Assembly: GCA_016234595.1 (NCBI GenBank)
Contig: JACRBG010000029.1
Location: 62,001 to 126,000, forward strand
Direction of reading: 5' to 3'
Length of the DNA stretch: 64,000 nt
Origin: Chloroflexota bacterium
GTDB taxonomy: Bacteria > Chloroflexota > Anaerolineae > Aggregatilineales > J027
Positions 35,271-45,956 of this stretch are shown one piece after another (the stretch's first letter is position 1; the number at the start of each line of letters is the position of its first letter). Below the pieces are notes generated by a model. That model saw nothing but the letters and a program-made list of their open reading frames with translations, was not told the DNA's origin and searched no databases. The position numbers were made by a program, and so were the translations under genes.

Positions 35271-37817
35271 TTACAAACGTGGGTCAACAGGTTCACTTTC
35301 GAGGGCCAAAACGCCAAATACACATTCATGGACGCGGCGTAATGGCTCCTTTTGAACAAAGCGCTCGAGCGATTCAATGCTCAGAGCAAATTCACGGGCC
35401 GCTAATGAGCGTTTGCTTTTGAGGCCGCGGGTCCGTAAACGGGCAATTTGTTCTGGTGCAGTATATTCGGGGCCATAAATAATCCGCAGATATTCACGTC
35501 CGCGTACTTTCATGGCGGGTTGGATGATGCCATAGCGCCCTTTCACAATAAAATCAAGCGGTTTGACAACCATCCCTTCACCACCACGCTTCGTCATTTC
35601 TTCCCACCAACGTACCCCGACTGCTTGACTATCTGGATCAGTGACATCCACGAGTTGATAGGCGGTTGGATACAACACTGCTTCGCCAACCTGATGCAAT
35701 TTCCCGATCATCTCCATATGCCACAGATGGGACTTATCCGCATGGGTGGCTTTTTCACTCGCCAACAGATGAAATGGGGCCAGTTTTAAATCCTCAATCG
35801 AAGTGACTTCCCAACAATAACGCTGATAGGCTTCAATATATTGGCTGACCATGGATGCCCGTGATTGAAAACGCCCTAATAAATTAGCCGCATCGGGCAG
35901 GCGGGTGGCCGTCATTTCAAGCGCCGCCATCGTTGCGCGCATAGCATGGCCCGCCGCCGTTCCGACTGCCGCATATTGACGTTGCAATAATTCCTGCGCT
36001 TTGGCTGACCACGGCATCAATTCACAATCAAGCGCCAGCCAATCCGAGTTTAACTCATCCCATAATCCAGCCTGACCAATGGCGTCGCGGATTCGTCCTA
36101 AAAACTCAGTTTCTAAGGCACGATCATCAAAAAAACGGCGTCCGGTACGAGTATGACATACCCCAAAACCTTCACCAATGACCCCAAAACGGCTACGGGC
36201 GGCATCTTCATCCCGACAAACAATAACCACTGCCCGCGATCCCATATGCTTTTCTTCACAAATGACCTGTGGCACGCCATTATCCCGGTAATAGGTGAAG
36301 GCCTCTAAAGGGTGCTCCAACAAATCCGGCAAGTTAGTCGTTTCGGTGGGTGACATGGTCGGCGGTAAATAAATGAGCCATTTTGGATTGACCGCAAATC
36401 GGCTCATCACTTCCAACGCGGCAATCGCGTTTTCCTCGCGGATGGTGATATGTTTCATCAAGCGCGTATTGATAAGGCGCTTGCCGATAACATCCTCAAT
36501 ATCCAACACATCATCATATTGCTGCTGCGAAGTCAGGGCCGGGGCGCTTTCGGCCAAAAATGGGCGGACAGGTTCAGCATAGGTGTGCAACGCGGGAACT
36601 GACACCAAATCTTTTTCAGGATAACGCAAGGCTGTCAATGCACCGCCAAACACGCACCCCGTATCAATATTAATCGTCCGGTTCAACCACTCCGCTTGGG
36701 GTACAGGCGTATGCCCATAAACGACCGTCGCATTGCCACGATATTCAGCGGCCCAGTTATGGCGGACAGGCAACCCAAATTCATCGGTTTCGCCTGTCGT
36801 TTCGCCATACAGGGCAAATTCGCGCACCGCCCCTGAAGCCCGTCCGGCCAACATTTCTTTCATGCCTGCATGGGCCACCACCAAGCGTCCGCCATCCAAT
36901 ACGTAATGGCTGACGAGGCTCTCGATAAAATCTGCCACCTGCTTTTTAAATTCGGGGGTTTCATGATCCAATTGGGCTAGCGATTCGGCTAACCCGTGTT
37001 TGATTTGTACGTCCCTGCCGCGCAATTTTCGCAGCAATTTGATGTCATGGTTGCCGGGGATGCAAATCGCCGTGCCTGCCTCGACCATACCCATGACTAA
37101 TTTCAAGACATCGGGGATTTTTGGCCCACGATCCACCAAGTCGCCCAAAAAGATAACTTTGCGGCCTTCGGGCGGGGTAACCTGTGTTCCATCAACGGCA
37201 TAGCCCATGTTTTCCAGCAGCGCTACCAGTTCATCAAAACAGCCATGCACATCGCCTATGATGTCAAAGGGGCCATGCTCGTGCTTTAGATTGTTGTGCA
37301 GCGTCTGGCGAGTCATCTGAACATCGGCGATTTCTTCCTCTGATTTGAGGATATAGACCTGCCGAAAACCCTCGCGTTCTAATAGGCGCAGGGAACGTTT
37401 GAGCTCTTGGCGCTGGCGTTTTATCACCTGTGCCCCAAAATTGCGGTCAGGCCGCTTCTGATTGCGTTCGATGCAAATGCGTTCTGGCACATCCAAAACA
37501 ATTGCCACCAGCAAGGCATGGTGTTCACGCGCCAATTTGAGCAATGGTTTACGGGCATCAGGTTGGACACTGGTAGCATCAATGACGGTCAGTTTCATAT
37601 TGGCAAGGCGTTTACCCGCGATGAAATGCACTACCTCAAACGCATCCTTGGTGGCATCTTGGCTATTTTCATCATCCGACACCAACCCCCGGCAAAAATC
37701 TGAGGAGATAATTTCGGTAGGCAAGAAGTGTGTCCGCGCAAAAGTAGATTTGCCGCTGCCAGAAACACCAATTAAGACAACTAGTGAGAATTCGGGAAGG
37801 GTGATATTTAAGGTCAT
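35271..37817 (-). CDS. pnkp: Polynucleotide kinase-phosphatase Pnkp (RNA repair)
   Basis: 848 residues and three enzymes in one chain: a 5'-OH kinase with P-loop GVSGSGKST (17-25), a binuclear metallophosphoesterase with GDVHGC (188-193), GDLVDRGP and GNHD (255-258), and a C-terminal nucleotidyltransferase/ligase domain with motif I EEKHMGSRAVV near residue 530. Pnkp heals and seals broken RNA in complex with Hen1. It starts 4 bases after hen1. Size and domain order match Clostridium thermocellum Pnkp. Confidence 0.95.
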   Translation of the reverse strand: MTLNITLPEFSLVVLIGVSGSGKSTFARTHFLPTEIISSDFCRGLVSDDENSQDATKDAFEVVHFIAGKRLANMKLTVIDATSVQPDARKPLLKLAREHHALLVAIVLDVPERICIERNQKRPDRNFGAQVIKRQRQELKRSLRLLEREGFRQVYILKSEEEIADVQMTRQTLHNNLKHEHGPFDIIGDVHGCFDELVALLENMGYAVDGTQVTPPEGRKVIFLGDLVDRGPKIPDVLKLVMGMVEAGTAICIPGNHDIKLLRKLRGRDVQIKHGLAESLAQLDHETPEFKKQVADFIESLVSHYVLDGGRLVVAHAGMKEMLAGRASGAVREFALYGETTGETDEFGLPVRHNWAAEYRGNATVVYGHTPVPQAEWLNRTINIDTGCVFGGALTALRYPEKDLVSVPALHTYAEPVRPFLAESAPALTSQQQYDDVLDIEDVIGKRLINTRLMKHITIREENAIAALEVMSRFAVNPKWLIYLPPTMSPTETTNLPDLLEHPLEAFTYYRDNGVPQVICEEKHMGSRAVVIVCRDEDAARSRFGVIGEGFGVCHTRTGRRFFDDRALETEFLGRIRDAIGQAGLWDELNSDWLALDCELMPWSAKAQELLQRQYAAVGTAAGHAMRATMAALEMTATRLPDAANLLGRFQSRASMVSQYIEAYQRYCWEVTSIEDLKLAPFHLLASEKATHADKSHLWHMEMIGKLHQVGEAVLYPTAYQLVDVTDPDSQAVGVRWWEEMTKRGGEGMVVKPLDFIVKGRYGIIQPAMKVRGREYLRIIYGPEYTAPEQIARLRTRGLKSKRSLAAREFALSIESLERFVQKEPLRRVHECVFGVLALESEPVDPRL

Positions 37818-37821
37818 TTCA

Positions 37822-39231
37822 TTATTTTCCTAGTGTGTCCGGCATTGCCTCAAAAATCGCCATCTGACTGGGCGAGCCCAGTTGTAAATCTTCTGGCCCT
37901 ATAGGCAAGAAGCGTACTTGATAAGCAAATCGCTCCGCAATGCCAGTAGCCCATGTCTGGAATTCAGCGCGAGTCCATTCAAAGCGATGGTCACGGTGGC
38001 GGAATTTGCCAGCAGGGAGGGTTTCCATCAACACGTTATACTCCACATTGGGGGTCGTAATTAGGACCCGATGGGGGCGAGCAAATTCGAACACGACCCG
38101 TTCAAACGCGGCCAAGCGGGGCGGGTCGAGGTGTTCAATTACTTCTACAACGGCAGCGGCGTCAAAGCCCTTTAAGCGGGCATCGCGGTATATTAAAGAC
38201 CCTTGCGCCAATTGAATTCGTTCACGCTGTTTGGGTGGCAGACGATCCAGCCGCAACTTATCAGTCGCAATTTCTAGAGCGTGAATGGAAACATCTATCC
38301 CCAAAATAAACGTAAATTGGGGTTCTGGTAGCAGCATCGCCAACAACCGCCCTTCCCCACAACCCAAATCAAGGATGCGTTGTGCGCCACTGTTTTTCAG
38401 AACCGACAGCACTGTTCCCAATCGCTGTTGATGCAGGCTGACCCGTTCTTCAATTTTGACTTCTTCGGCGTCGTGTTCTGTGCTTTCTTCCTCAATCTGC
38501 GGTGTTTCCTCTTCCAAGCGGGCGAGGGCTTCACGTTTGAGGCTGTATTGGTGTTTAAGATAACGGACCGCGATTGATTCCTTAGATGGATGGGAAGCTA
38601 ACCAGCCTTCGCCGTGCCGCAGTAACTTTTCAACTTCATCACTCCCCACGTAATAATGTTTGTCATCATCCAGCACTGGAATCAGCACATAAAGATGGGA
38701 AAGCATATCCGTTAAACGAACCGTGTTTTGCAAAGTCACGGTGTAATAAAAACTCTCGCCCCACGCCGGAAATGTATCATCCAAAAGGTAACGTTCCGCT
38801 GATACGATATAGCCTAAGGGTTCAAACAAGGCCTTTAACATCCCCACGCCACCCCGACACGGCAACGAGCTAATTTTGACTTCAAGCGGAATCGCGGTCT
38901 CGGCTAATTCAGGCCGTGTTTTGCAGATACCCGAAAGGGCTGTTCCATATACTTGCGAAATGGCAACACTCAAAAATGACGAGGCGACATAGGGTCGGTC
39001 ATTGACATACGGTTCTAGGGCAAAGGTGCTGACTCCTCGCCCACGCACCAAACCAACTGGATTGATGTCCAATAATAAGGCGGCAGTACATCGTTCCGGG
39101 GTCGCCTCGGGATAAAATACATGGGCCTGTCCAAAATTAAGTTCAAAGGACTGTACACGATCAGGATGTTTATAAAGCAAATAGCCAAGATCGGTGGCCG
39201 GGGTATGGGTGGTGGTGATTGTTAGAAGCAT
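37822..39231 (-). CDS. hen1: 3'-terminal RNA ribose 2'-O-methyltransferase Hen1
   Basis: About 469 residues. The N-terminal domain (about 1-240) is the bacterial Hen1 region that activates the Pnkp ligase; the C-terminal SAM methyltransferase has LDLGCGEGRLLAMLL and the metal-binding motif EVIEHLDPPRLAAFE plus ITTPNVEYN. The enzyme methylates the 3'-end at a break so the repaired RNA resists re-cleavage. I start at ATG 39231 (LLTITTTHTPATDLGYLL), where the family begins; the frame is open 23 codons further. A Glu-rich linker (about 240-265) separates the domains. Confidence 0.93.
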   Translation of the reverse strand: MLLTITTTHTPATDLGYLLYKHPDRVQSFELNFGQAHVFYPEATPERCTAALLLDINPVGLVRGRGVSTFALEPYVNDRPYVASSFLSVAISQVYGTALSGICKTRPELAETAIPLEVKISSLPCRGGVGMLKALFEPLGYIVSAERYLLDDTFPAWGESFYYTVTLQNTVRLTDMLSHLYVLIPVLDDDKHYYVGSDEVEKLLRHGEGWLASHPSKESIAVRYLKHQYSLKREALARLEEETPQIEEESTEHDAEEVKIEERVSLHQQRLGTVLSVLKNSGAQRILDLGCGEGRLLAMLLPEPQFTFILGIDVSIHALEIATDKLRLDRLPPKQRERIQLAQGSLIYRDARLKGFDAAAVVEVIEHLDPPRLAAFERVVFEFARPHRVLITTPNVEYNVLMETLPAGKFRHRDHRFEWTRAEFQTWATGIAERFAYQVRFLPIGPEDLQLGSPSQMAIFEAMPDTLGK

Positions 39232-39331
39232 TGCACTAGTTTCTAGTTGATAGGTATTGGGTCTATCATATACGACCCCTTGAATTATGTTAAGGGTCAA
39301 AATTCATATCTAAGATTTTTTAAGATTTTTA

Positions 39332-39490
39332 ATGGCTCATGATAGTTCAAATGATCTTATAGTTGGTCACTTGACTACTGAAATCGGTTCAAAAGGGTTG
39401 CTGCTGGCCCGCGACACTGGCATCAAAGCCCCGACCATCTTGGAGCAAATCTTTACACACTACGAGGGATACAAAAAACTGCCCCGATGA
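39332..39490 (+). CDS. Short open frame, possible small gene or decayed gene end
   Basis: 52 codons between two minus-strand genes, ATG to TGA. The second half (GLLLARDTGIKAPTILEQIF then THYEGYKKLPR) looks like real protein and uses this genome's common codons; the first half is less convincing and has no ribosome site. It may be the end of a gene whose front was lost. The terminator of the beta-helix gene overlaps its last codons. Confidence 0.3.
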   Translation: MAHDSSNDLIVGHLTTEIGSKGLLLARDTGIKAPTILEQIFTHYEGYKKLPR

Positions 39491-39508
39491 ATTGTTCACC
39501 GAGGCAGT
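39473..39508 (-). terminator. Terminator of the beta-helix gene
   Basis: On the minus strand ACTGCC (39508-39503) pairs with GGCAGT (39483-39478), with further inner pairing, and a run of six T follows. It lies 27 bases after the stop at 39535. Confidence 0.85.
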
Positions 39509-39534
39509 CTGCTTATTCGCTGAGTTTTTACCGG

Positions 39535-42500
39535 CTAGTTGGCAAGCACGGTCAAGTCAAAGGCATCAATTGCCACCGTGCCGTCAATCGCCACAATCTT
39601 GAGCGTATGGGGGCCGGGGGTAAGATACGAAATCACTGACCGTTGATTAAAGAGCGGTTGCGCAATTCCACCGGGGATGATAACTGTGCGGACGGCCACA
39701 TCATCCACCACAATCGTGAAGGCACCCGGCTCAGCCGTCTCAAGATAGACGACTTCCAACGAAGTTCCGCTGAACTGGAGCGACAAGGAATTCTGCCCGC
39801 TCTTTTCTCCAAGGGCTGTCAAATAACGTCCACCACTGGCACTTGAAGCATTCACTGATGTCCACTGCCCAACAGGTGTGACCTCTTGGGCATCTGATTC
39901 AATCAGTTGGCGCACCGTGCGAACTTCTGCCTGAGGGGTCGCGGTCGGCGTTGATTCAGTAGTTCCTTCAGTTGCACCATTTACACCGGCCACACCACCA
40001 CCGCTACGCCACGAGGTTGCCGTCACAGGCGTGCCAATGGGTTGACCCACCCGCTGAAGCAAATACTGTCCCGAATTCCATGCAAGGTCATCGCGGCGAT
40101 AGAAATTGCCATTGGTATAAAACAAACCAAAGCTATCCACTCGGTCAGAATTCCAGTCCCCAACCACAAAATAACCATAGTCATTTGTGCTGGGAGCGCC
40201 AAAATATTGGGCCAAGTTAAAAGCGGAATTCGTCGTGGTCGGCGGAACATTTGTCCATGCAATATATGCACCGCGCCGTATCGCGATTGACTCCACGCCA
40301 TTCCCATCAAAATCCCCAGCACTAAACTGATGAGTACCCGTATAACCTTGTGAATCTGGCAAGACAGCACTCAGCCATTGGTACGACAGCGGGGGTGTTG
40401 TACCACCCGTAAAATTACAGGTGAAGTAGAGAGCAAAGGCCGTACCATAGGGCGGGAAGCTGGCGCTATCCACTACCCCGATACAATCGTGATTGATTGA
40501 GGCATTAAAACGACCCGCTACAGGCGAACCATTCGGCCCAATCCAAATGCTCGTCCAACTACCGCTTTGGCCGAGGGTGTTAGTAAAGGTAAAAGCACCG
40601 TTGCTATAGACACCAGCTGTCTTTAAGCCATCGCCATTCCAATCACCCATCACCCATCGCCCATTGGCAATAGATGAACCCGTATCAAAAACGGTGTAAC
40701 CAGAGGTGGGTGGTAAGTCTTGTAGGGTGTGCAGGAGTGAGACACGACGTAAAGTGGGGTTAAACAAAGTGAGTGTATCAGGTTGGCTAAATTCATATGC
40801 GCCAATATCTGGAGCAGCCCCGCGATATTGCAGCGAAACTGGTGTATTCAGCGTCCATGACAAACTCCGATCCAGTGTAATATTGCCTGTCGAGACGTTG
40901 ACTGCAACCACAACCGCAACTTGATTACCGACTTGAATAACATCGGGGGTAATCATTCCACCGTAGCTATCGGCAAAATAGTAAGCATCATACACTGGCA
41001 GGGTTGTACCCGAGCCAGCCGAGCGTGTATAGGTAAGGGGCGCACCAGTATCTATGGCAGGCGAGCCAGACAACAACTGTAAGTTAAACACGCCATTGGC
41101 AGGGTCATAACCTACAAAAGCAGGATTGCCTTCGCGGTTTCCATAGAAATAGGAAGGATAACGGGCCTGCCAAAAAGCCACATTCCCCGATCCAATGCCA
41201 TCTACATAAATCGGACAATCGCCGCCGCCCTGACCATTACGGTTAATGGCTGTCTGGCAGGTACTGGCCCGTGGGTTTTCGATGAGATTGCCGACAAACA
41301 CGGTCCGTCCGAGTGGTGGGGCATTTGACGAACCTGTCACCTCGATATTGATGGCATTAACATTGCCGTCCGCATGAGTCAAATTACCATAGATGATATT
41401 GTTTTTGACCACGGTGTCATGCAGTTCAAGCCCCAAGCCATGATTACTGATGGTCAAGCCGTGTCCGCGATATTGGAAATGGTCCAACCCGTTATACACA
41501 ATCGTATTGTTATAGATATGGGTTTGATAATCGCGTAAGGCATAGCCATTCCCAAAAACCGTGATAATCAGACCAAAATGGTCGCCATTCCGCATCACAT
41601 TACGGCGTATAATTGAGCCAACCGCGGTAGATTCAATCGCCAAACCGCCATGATCGTATTGGGAGTTACCTGCGCGAATAAACTGGTTATCTTCCACAAG
41701 ATTTCGATTGGCAACCCACTCAGTACCGGCAGGTTCGCCGCCGGGATTACTAAACCACCCGATGTAAATACCCTTTTGCCATTCGTTGCTAAAGGTGTTT
41801 CGGCGGATGATGTTGTAGGACGCATTTACGATAATGCAGCCCTGGGCCCCATAGGTGAAAGTATTACCTTCAATGAGGTTATAAATACCACGAGTCATGG
41901 TATTGTTGCCATGAATGCCGATATGGTTGCCTTCGCTATCCCCCTCCAGATAGCGACCCCAACGGTCAAGCACCGAATTGAGAACACGGTTATTGTTGCT
42001 GTTGCGAATATCAATCCCCCAGAAATTACGAACCATGCTTGAAGGATAGGTCGGGTTCATGAATTGCATGTTTTGGAGGGTGATGTAATCGCTATCTTGA
42101 ATGATAACCCACGACACCCACGGCTCTTCGACACGAATCCCATCAAAGGTAATGTAGCGCCGATTCACAAGTTGGATGTTGTAGAGACGGGTGCTGCTGT
42201 TTTGCCCGTCAATTATGGGGAGTTAACCCGGATAGGCTTTATAAGTGATAGGACGGCCAGATTGACCAGAATTCGTAGGCACCACTTGTTCCGGATAGGT
42301 GCCACCACGAATCCAAACAATATCGCCAGCGACCACACGACCTGCTGCATATTGAATGGTTCGCCATGGCTGACTGACCGTACCGGGCCAGCTATTATTG
42401 CCATTGGTTGCGACATAATATTGATTGCCAGTTGTTTGAGCAGGCGCAGGTGTACCAATAGGGTCATCTACCAATTCAGGGGCTACTCCCCCGCTATTTT

Positions 42501-42618
42501 CCAGATCCTTTGATACGATAGCTGAGGCCTCGGATTGAGTTGCATGTGAGGCCGTTAAAACAAATCCCAATAGGGCAAGCGCAAAGCCTGTCCGAAATAT
42601 CCACTTTAATGAAATCAC
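39535..42618 (-). pseudogene. Exported right-handed beta-helix protein with FG-GAP/VCBS-like repeats, split by one stop codon
   Basis: Starts at GTG 42618, with GGGAGG 7 bases upstream, and encodes a signal peptide (FALALLGFVLTASHA). A TAA at 42225-42223 then ends the frame after about 131 residues (ITYKAYPG). The same frame continues at once as LPIIDGQNSSTRLYNIQLVN and on through beta-helix repeats (about 900 more residues), FG-GAP/VCBS-like repeats with DWNGDG- and DFDGNG-type calcium loops, and a C-terminal beta-sandwich. One base change (GAA to TAA) would explain it. Expected length is about 1,027 residues. It could be a true nonsense mutation, a sequencing error, or readthrough; downstream codons look unspoiled. 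Role: polysaccharide binding or cleavage outside the cell. Confidence 0.8.
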
Positions 42619-43079
42619 GTCATACCTCCCGTGAAAAACGATGATAGCAGGCTGCGATGGCTTCGTAAGGCAGAATGAACGCCATATACCATCTTTACAT
42701 TATTTACAATTTGATGATGAACACCATAGGTCATCTGGCTAAATATAGAATCTCAAATTTTTGTCAAAGATTGTTAAAAACGTCACAAGGCTTATCAAAA
42801 GGCGTTCTTAGGCTAAACGAGCTATTAGGTTGTAAAAATTCTCGAACAAATAGCGTTTAATAGAAAACGGAGGAATATATAGAATCAAAAAATATTTGCA
42901 TCGTCACGGGTGGTTTGGGAATAATAGCTCTGACAGGGGATAACCAACTTGGAAGGCATCTGCCCATCGAGGTAGTAGGGCAATTTGAATGTCACAGAAA
43001 GCGATTTTGTAGAGCCTGTAAATGTTGGGAAGAGGACAGTCACAGGCCTTACAATCGCTAATCAACAATTCCGGGCAGT
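42619..43079. other. 461-base intergenic region with a coding-like fragment
   Basis: Holds the promoter of the beta-helix gene on the minus strand. On the plus strand, a frame without a normal start codon ends at TAA 43059-43061 and reads LPIEVVGQFECHRKRFCRAC then KCWEEDSHRPYNR, a Cys/His-rich stretch like a decayed zinc-binding piece of a transposase (the LPI-x-G-then-RF-C pattern of ISL3-type ends is my comparison). No intact gene is supported. Confidence 0.3.
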
Positions 43080-43841
43080 TTATGAACGCACTTTTTCCAG
43101 ATAGGCTTTGGCCGCGGGGGTAATGAGTGACTCAAACCCGATAGCAATATAACGCGCACCACGTTCACGCCATTGTTGGGCGGCTTGGGCACTTCCCACC
43201 ATCATCCCTAGCGCCAGCCCGGACTTTGTTACAGTATCAACGATCTGGTCAATAGCCGTTTGAACAGTAGGATGCTGAGGTTCCCCCGGCACACCATAGG
43301 ACTGTGAAAGGTCGGTAGGGCCGATAAATATGACATCTAATCCATCTACTTTGACGATTTCTGGCAATTGCTGAACCGCCTCCGCCGTTTCGATATGGAT
43401 AACAACTAGACTTTCTCGATTAGACGTTTGGACATAATCGGCAAAAGTCCCCCGTTGGGCATAATCCGCTGCCCGCACAGCCGCCAATCCTCGTATCCCA
43501 CGCGGATAATATTTGACCGATTGCACCACCGCTTCGGCCTCAGCTGCTGAGTTAATCCACGGGACGTGTAGCCCTTGAGTCCCCGAATCCATATAACGCA
43601 AAATGATGGGCGCTTGGTTCGTTGTCACACGTACCATCGGCGTAACATCTTGCAACTCCGCCGCCCGTACCATATGTTCGCAATCTTCGGGTTGTATCGT
43701 CCCGTGTTCAGCATCAAACACAATAAAATCCCACGGTTGATAGCCCAAAACTTCTACGATACCGGCGCTTGGATACCGGACAAAACAACCGAAAACGGTT
43801 TCACCCGCTTTTAGGCGCTCTTTAGTTTTATTTTTCCGCAT
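43080..43841 (-). CDS. HpcH/HpaI-family aldolase
   Basis: 253 residues. WDFIVFDAEHGTIQPED carries the catalytic His, VVIHIETAEAVQQL the metal-binding Glu, and VIFIGPTDLSQSYGVPG the metal-binding Asp. These class II aldolases split 2-keto-3-deoxy sugar acids (aldarate or hydroxy-oxoheptanedioate) into pyruvate plus an aldehyde. Together with iolD and iolE in this region it may act on a sugar acid without phosphorylation. Last gene of a three-gene minus-strand operon. Confidence 0.88.
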   Translation of the reverse strand: MRKNKTKERLKAGETVFGCFVRYPSAGIVEVLGYQPWDFIVFDAEHGTIQPEDCEHMVRAAELQDVTPMVRVTTNQAPIILRYMDSGTQGLHVPWINSAAEAEAVVQSVKYYPRGIRGLAAVRAADYAQRGTFADYVQTSNRESLVVIHIETAEAVQQLPEIVKVDGLDVIFIGPTDLSQSYGVPGEPQHPTVQTAIDQIVDTVTKSGLALGMMVGSAQAAQQWRERGARYIAIGFESLITPAAKAYLEKVRS

Positions 43842-43854
43842 GATGCCTCATTGT

Positions 43855-44658
43855 TTAAGATTCACTAGGTCGTTTGTGATGACGTTCCATGATGGCCGGA
43901 CGAAGTTGGGCCACGACACCCCCATCCACATAGAGTATTTGCCCTGTGATATAACTGGCTTCATCGCTAGCAAGAAATAGCACGGCAGCGGCGATGTCGG
44001 AAGGTTGCCCCAATCTTTCGAGCGGCACGGTATCCAATAAACGCTTTTGCTGTTCACGTGTGGGTAGGTAATCCGTCACTGCCGGGGTAGCCGTTAGTCC
44101 CGGCCCGACGGCATTGACGCGAATTCCCCAAGGGGCCAGATCAACGGCCATCGCCCGCGTAGAGGCTTCGATTGCGCCTTTAGCCGCATCATACGCCACC
44201 ATTTCGCGGTGGGCACGCAACGCTCCAAAACTACTAATATGAACAACCGTCCCCGGTTTTTTCTGATCGGCCATAATTCGAACTGCGTGATGAGAACAGA
44301 GAAACACACTTTTGAGGTTAATCCGAATGACGGTATCCCAAAAATCCTCGGTCATATCCAAAAAATGGGCCGTCGGAATCGCCCAAGCTGCATTATTGAC
44401 TAGTACATCAATCGTCCCGAAATGATGGAGGATTGTCCCAAACATACGCGCCACTTGGTCAGGCTGACTTACATCAGCTTGCACGGCCAAAACATTGTGC
44501 CCTGCCGATTTGATTTCGGCCTCAGCTTTTTGGAGGGTCGCGTTGTTGATGTCATTAATTACCAGTTTGGCCCCTTCTTGAGCAAAACGCTCGGCAATGC
44601 CACGCCCAATACCTTGCCCAGCCCCCGTTACAAGAGCGACCTTATCTTTTAAGCGCAT
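43855..44658 (-). CDS. Short-chain dehydrogenase/reductase
   Basis: 267 residues. Cofactor motif TGAGQGIGRGIA near residue 12, NNAAWA, and catalytic YDAAKGAIE with upstream Ser in HISSFG. A classical SDR acting on a sugar, cyclitol or sugar acid; NAD or NADP preference is not clear (VINDINN at the end of strand two favours NAD). It lies between the Gfo/Idh/MocA gene and the aldolase, with gaps of 18 and 13 bases. Confidence 0.88.
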   Translation of the reverse strand: MRLKDKVALVTGAGQGIGRGIAERFAQEGAKLVINDINNATLQKAEAEIKSAGHNVLAVQADVSQPDQVARMFGTILHHFGTIDVLVNNAAWAIPTAHFLDMTEDFWDTVIRINLKSVFLCSHHAVRIMADQKKPGTVVHISSFGALRAHREMVAYDAAKGAIEASTRAMAVDLAPWGIRVNAVGPGLTATPAVTDYLPTREQQKRLLDTVPLERLGQPSDIAAAVLFLASDEASYITGQILYVDGGVVAQLRPAIMERHHKRPSES

Positions 44659-44676
44659 GACGCATTCTCCTCAATA

Positions 44677-45852
44677 CTAGCGACGCAACGAAACCACATC
44701 GGCCCATGCTCCGGTTTCCCATGAGCGTTGGACAGCGTCTTGGAATTCAGCAACGGCCAATGCGTCGGCAAAACTGGGTGCACGTTGCTTGCCATCTACA
44801 ATGGAACGCAGGAATTCATGGGCTTCAATCGTTTTGAGATCATCATAGCCTAAGCCCGTACCGGGAGCGGGATTAAATGGGCCATGAAATGGATGATGTT
44901 CTGGGTTGGACAGCACGCGCACATAACCTTCATGGCCGGGCACACCATCGGGCAGATACATCTTCATTTCATTCATGCGCTCAAAATCCCAGCTAATCGC
45001 ACCTTTTCGGCCATTGACTTCGAAGGCCATTTCAACGACTGGCCCAAAGATAACCCGACAGGCTTCGAGTGTTCCATGAGCGCCATTTGCAAACTGCACC
45101 AGTACGCTTACATAATCCTCGTTGGTTACATCACCAAAGGGCCCATCCGTGCGCGTGGTGAAATGAGTTCCCTCACCGGGTGTTGAAAGAGGCCGTTGTT
45201 TAATGAACGTCTCGCGGTTAGCAACTACCCGTTTGATGGGGCCAGCGATCATATGGGCCATATCACAGGCGTGCGACATCAAATCGCCCAGTGTGCCTAA
45301 TCCAGCATATTCTTGCTGGAAGCGCCACGAAAGAACGGAATAGGGATTACTGCCATACATGCAGAAAAAGCGTCCCCGATAGTGTGTCAATTCACCCAAG
45401 TTACCCTCTTGAATAAACTGACGGGCATACTGCACGACTGGCGCCCAGCGATAGTTGTAACCAACGAAACTAAACACGCCAGCTTTACGGGCAGCATATT
45501 CAATCTCGGCAGTTTCTTGGGGGTTACGGCCAACAGGTTTTTCGCAAAAAATATGTTTACCAGCCGCCGCGGCAGCCTTAACAATTTCTAGATGTTGGTC
45601 ATTAGGGGTAGCTATATTTACAACCTGTACTTCCGGGTGGTTGATGACATCATGCCAGTTCGTGGTGTATTCCTCAAAGCCAATATTTTGTTTAGCCCTT
45701 TGAGCGCGGGCCTCAACTGCATCGGCACAGATAACCAAACGTGGGCGAATGTCGTCCTCTTCAAAGCGGCTTGGAATGCCAAGATACGAACGGCTGTGAG
45801 TAGTTCCCATCCAGCCCATGCCAATTACGCCAATACCAATTGGTTTTGTCAT
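44677..45852 (-). CDS. Gfo/Idh/MocA-family oxidoreductase
   Basis: 391 residues. Rossmann motif [16 protein letters not shown], the family EKP motif in [10 protein letters not shown], and a C-terminal alpha/beta domain with [13 protein letters not shown]. It would oxidise a hydroxyl of a sugar or inositol; it is longer than typical IolG. AAGGAT lies 8 bases before the ATG. First gene of the operon, divergent from the 2-hydroxyacid dehydrogenase-like gene. Confidence 0.88.
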   Translation of the reverse strand: MTKPIGIGVIGMGWMGTTHSRSYLGIPSRFEEDDIRPRLVICADAVEARAQRAKQNIGFEEYTTNWHDVINHPEVQVVNIATPNDQHLEIVKAAAAAGKHIFCEKPVGRNPQETAEIEYAARKAGVFSFVGYNYRWAPVVQYARQFIQEGNLGELTHYRGRFFCMYGSNPYSVLSWRFQQEYAGLGTLGDLMSHACDMAHMIAGPIKRVVANRETFIKQRPLSTPGEGTHFTTRTDGPFGDVTNEDYVSVLVQFANGAHGTLEACRVIFGPVVEMAFEVNGRKGAISWDFERMNEMKMYLPDGVPGHEGYVRVLSNPEHHPFHGPFNPAPGTGLGYDDLKTIEAHEFLRSIVDGKQRAPSFADALAVAEFQDAVQRSWETGAWADVVSLRR

Positions 45853-45891
45853 AAGTCACATCCTTGAAAAAAAGCACTCTAGTGGGTTATT

Positions 45892-45920
45892 TTGACAGCT
45901 ATCCTACAGTATGATATCCT
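45892..45920 (+). promoter_or_regulatory. Candidate promoter with GntR-like operator motif
   Basis: A perfect TTGACA (45892-45897) is followed 17 bases later by TATCCT, a poor -10. CTATCCTACAGT (45899-45910) in the spacer matches CTATCCTATAGT (51270-51281) in front of iolE at 11 of 12 positions; the latter contains the inverted repeat CTAT-N3-ATAG. Both may be sites for the FadR-type GntR regulator at 50462-51190. Confidence 0.5.
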
Positions 45921-45956
45921 ATTTCTGAAAGGTTGCCAAGCGATACGAGGTGAAGG

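Noticed and set aside
39473-39508. Attachment site or IS end at the short plus-strand frame
   Set aside because: The inverted repeat is fully explained as the terminator of the minus-strand gene.
42064-42513. 149-codon plus-strand frame at the beta-helix gene start
   Set aside because: It is antisense to the signal peptide and beta-helix region, with no recognisable domain.
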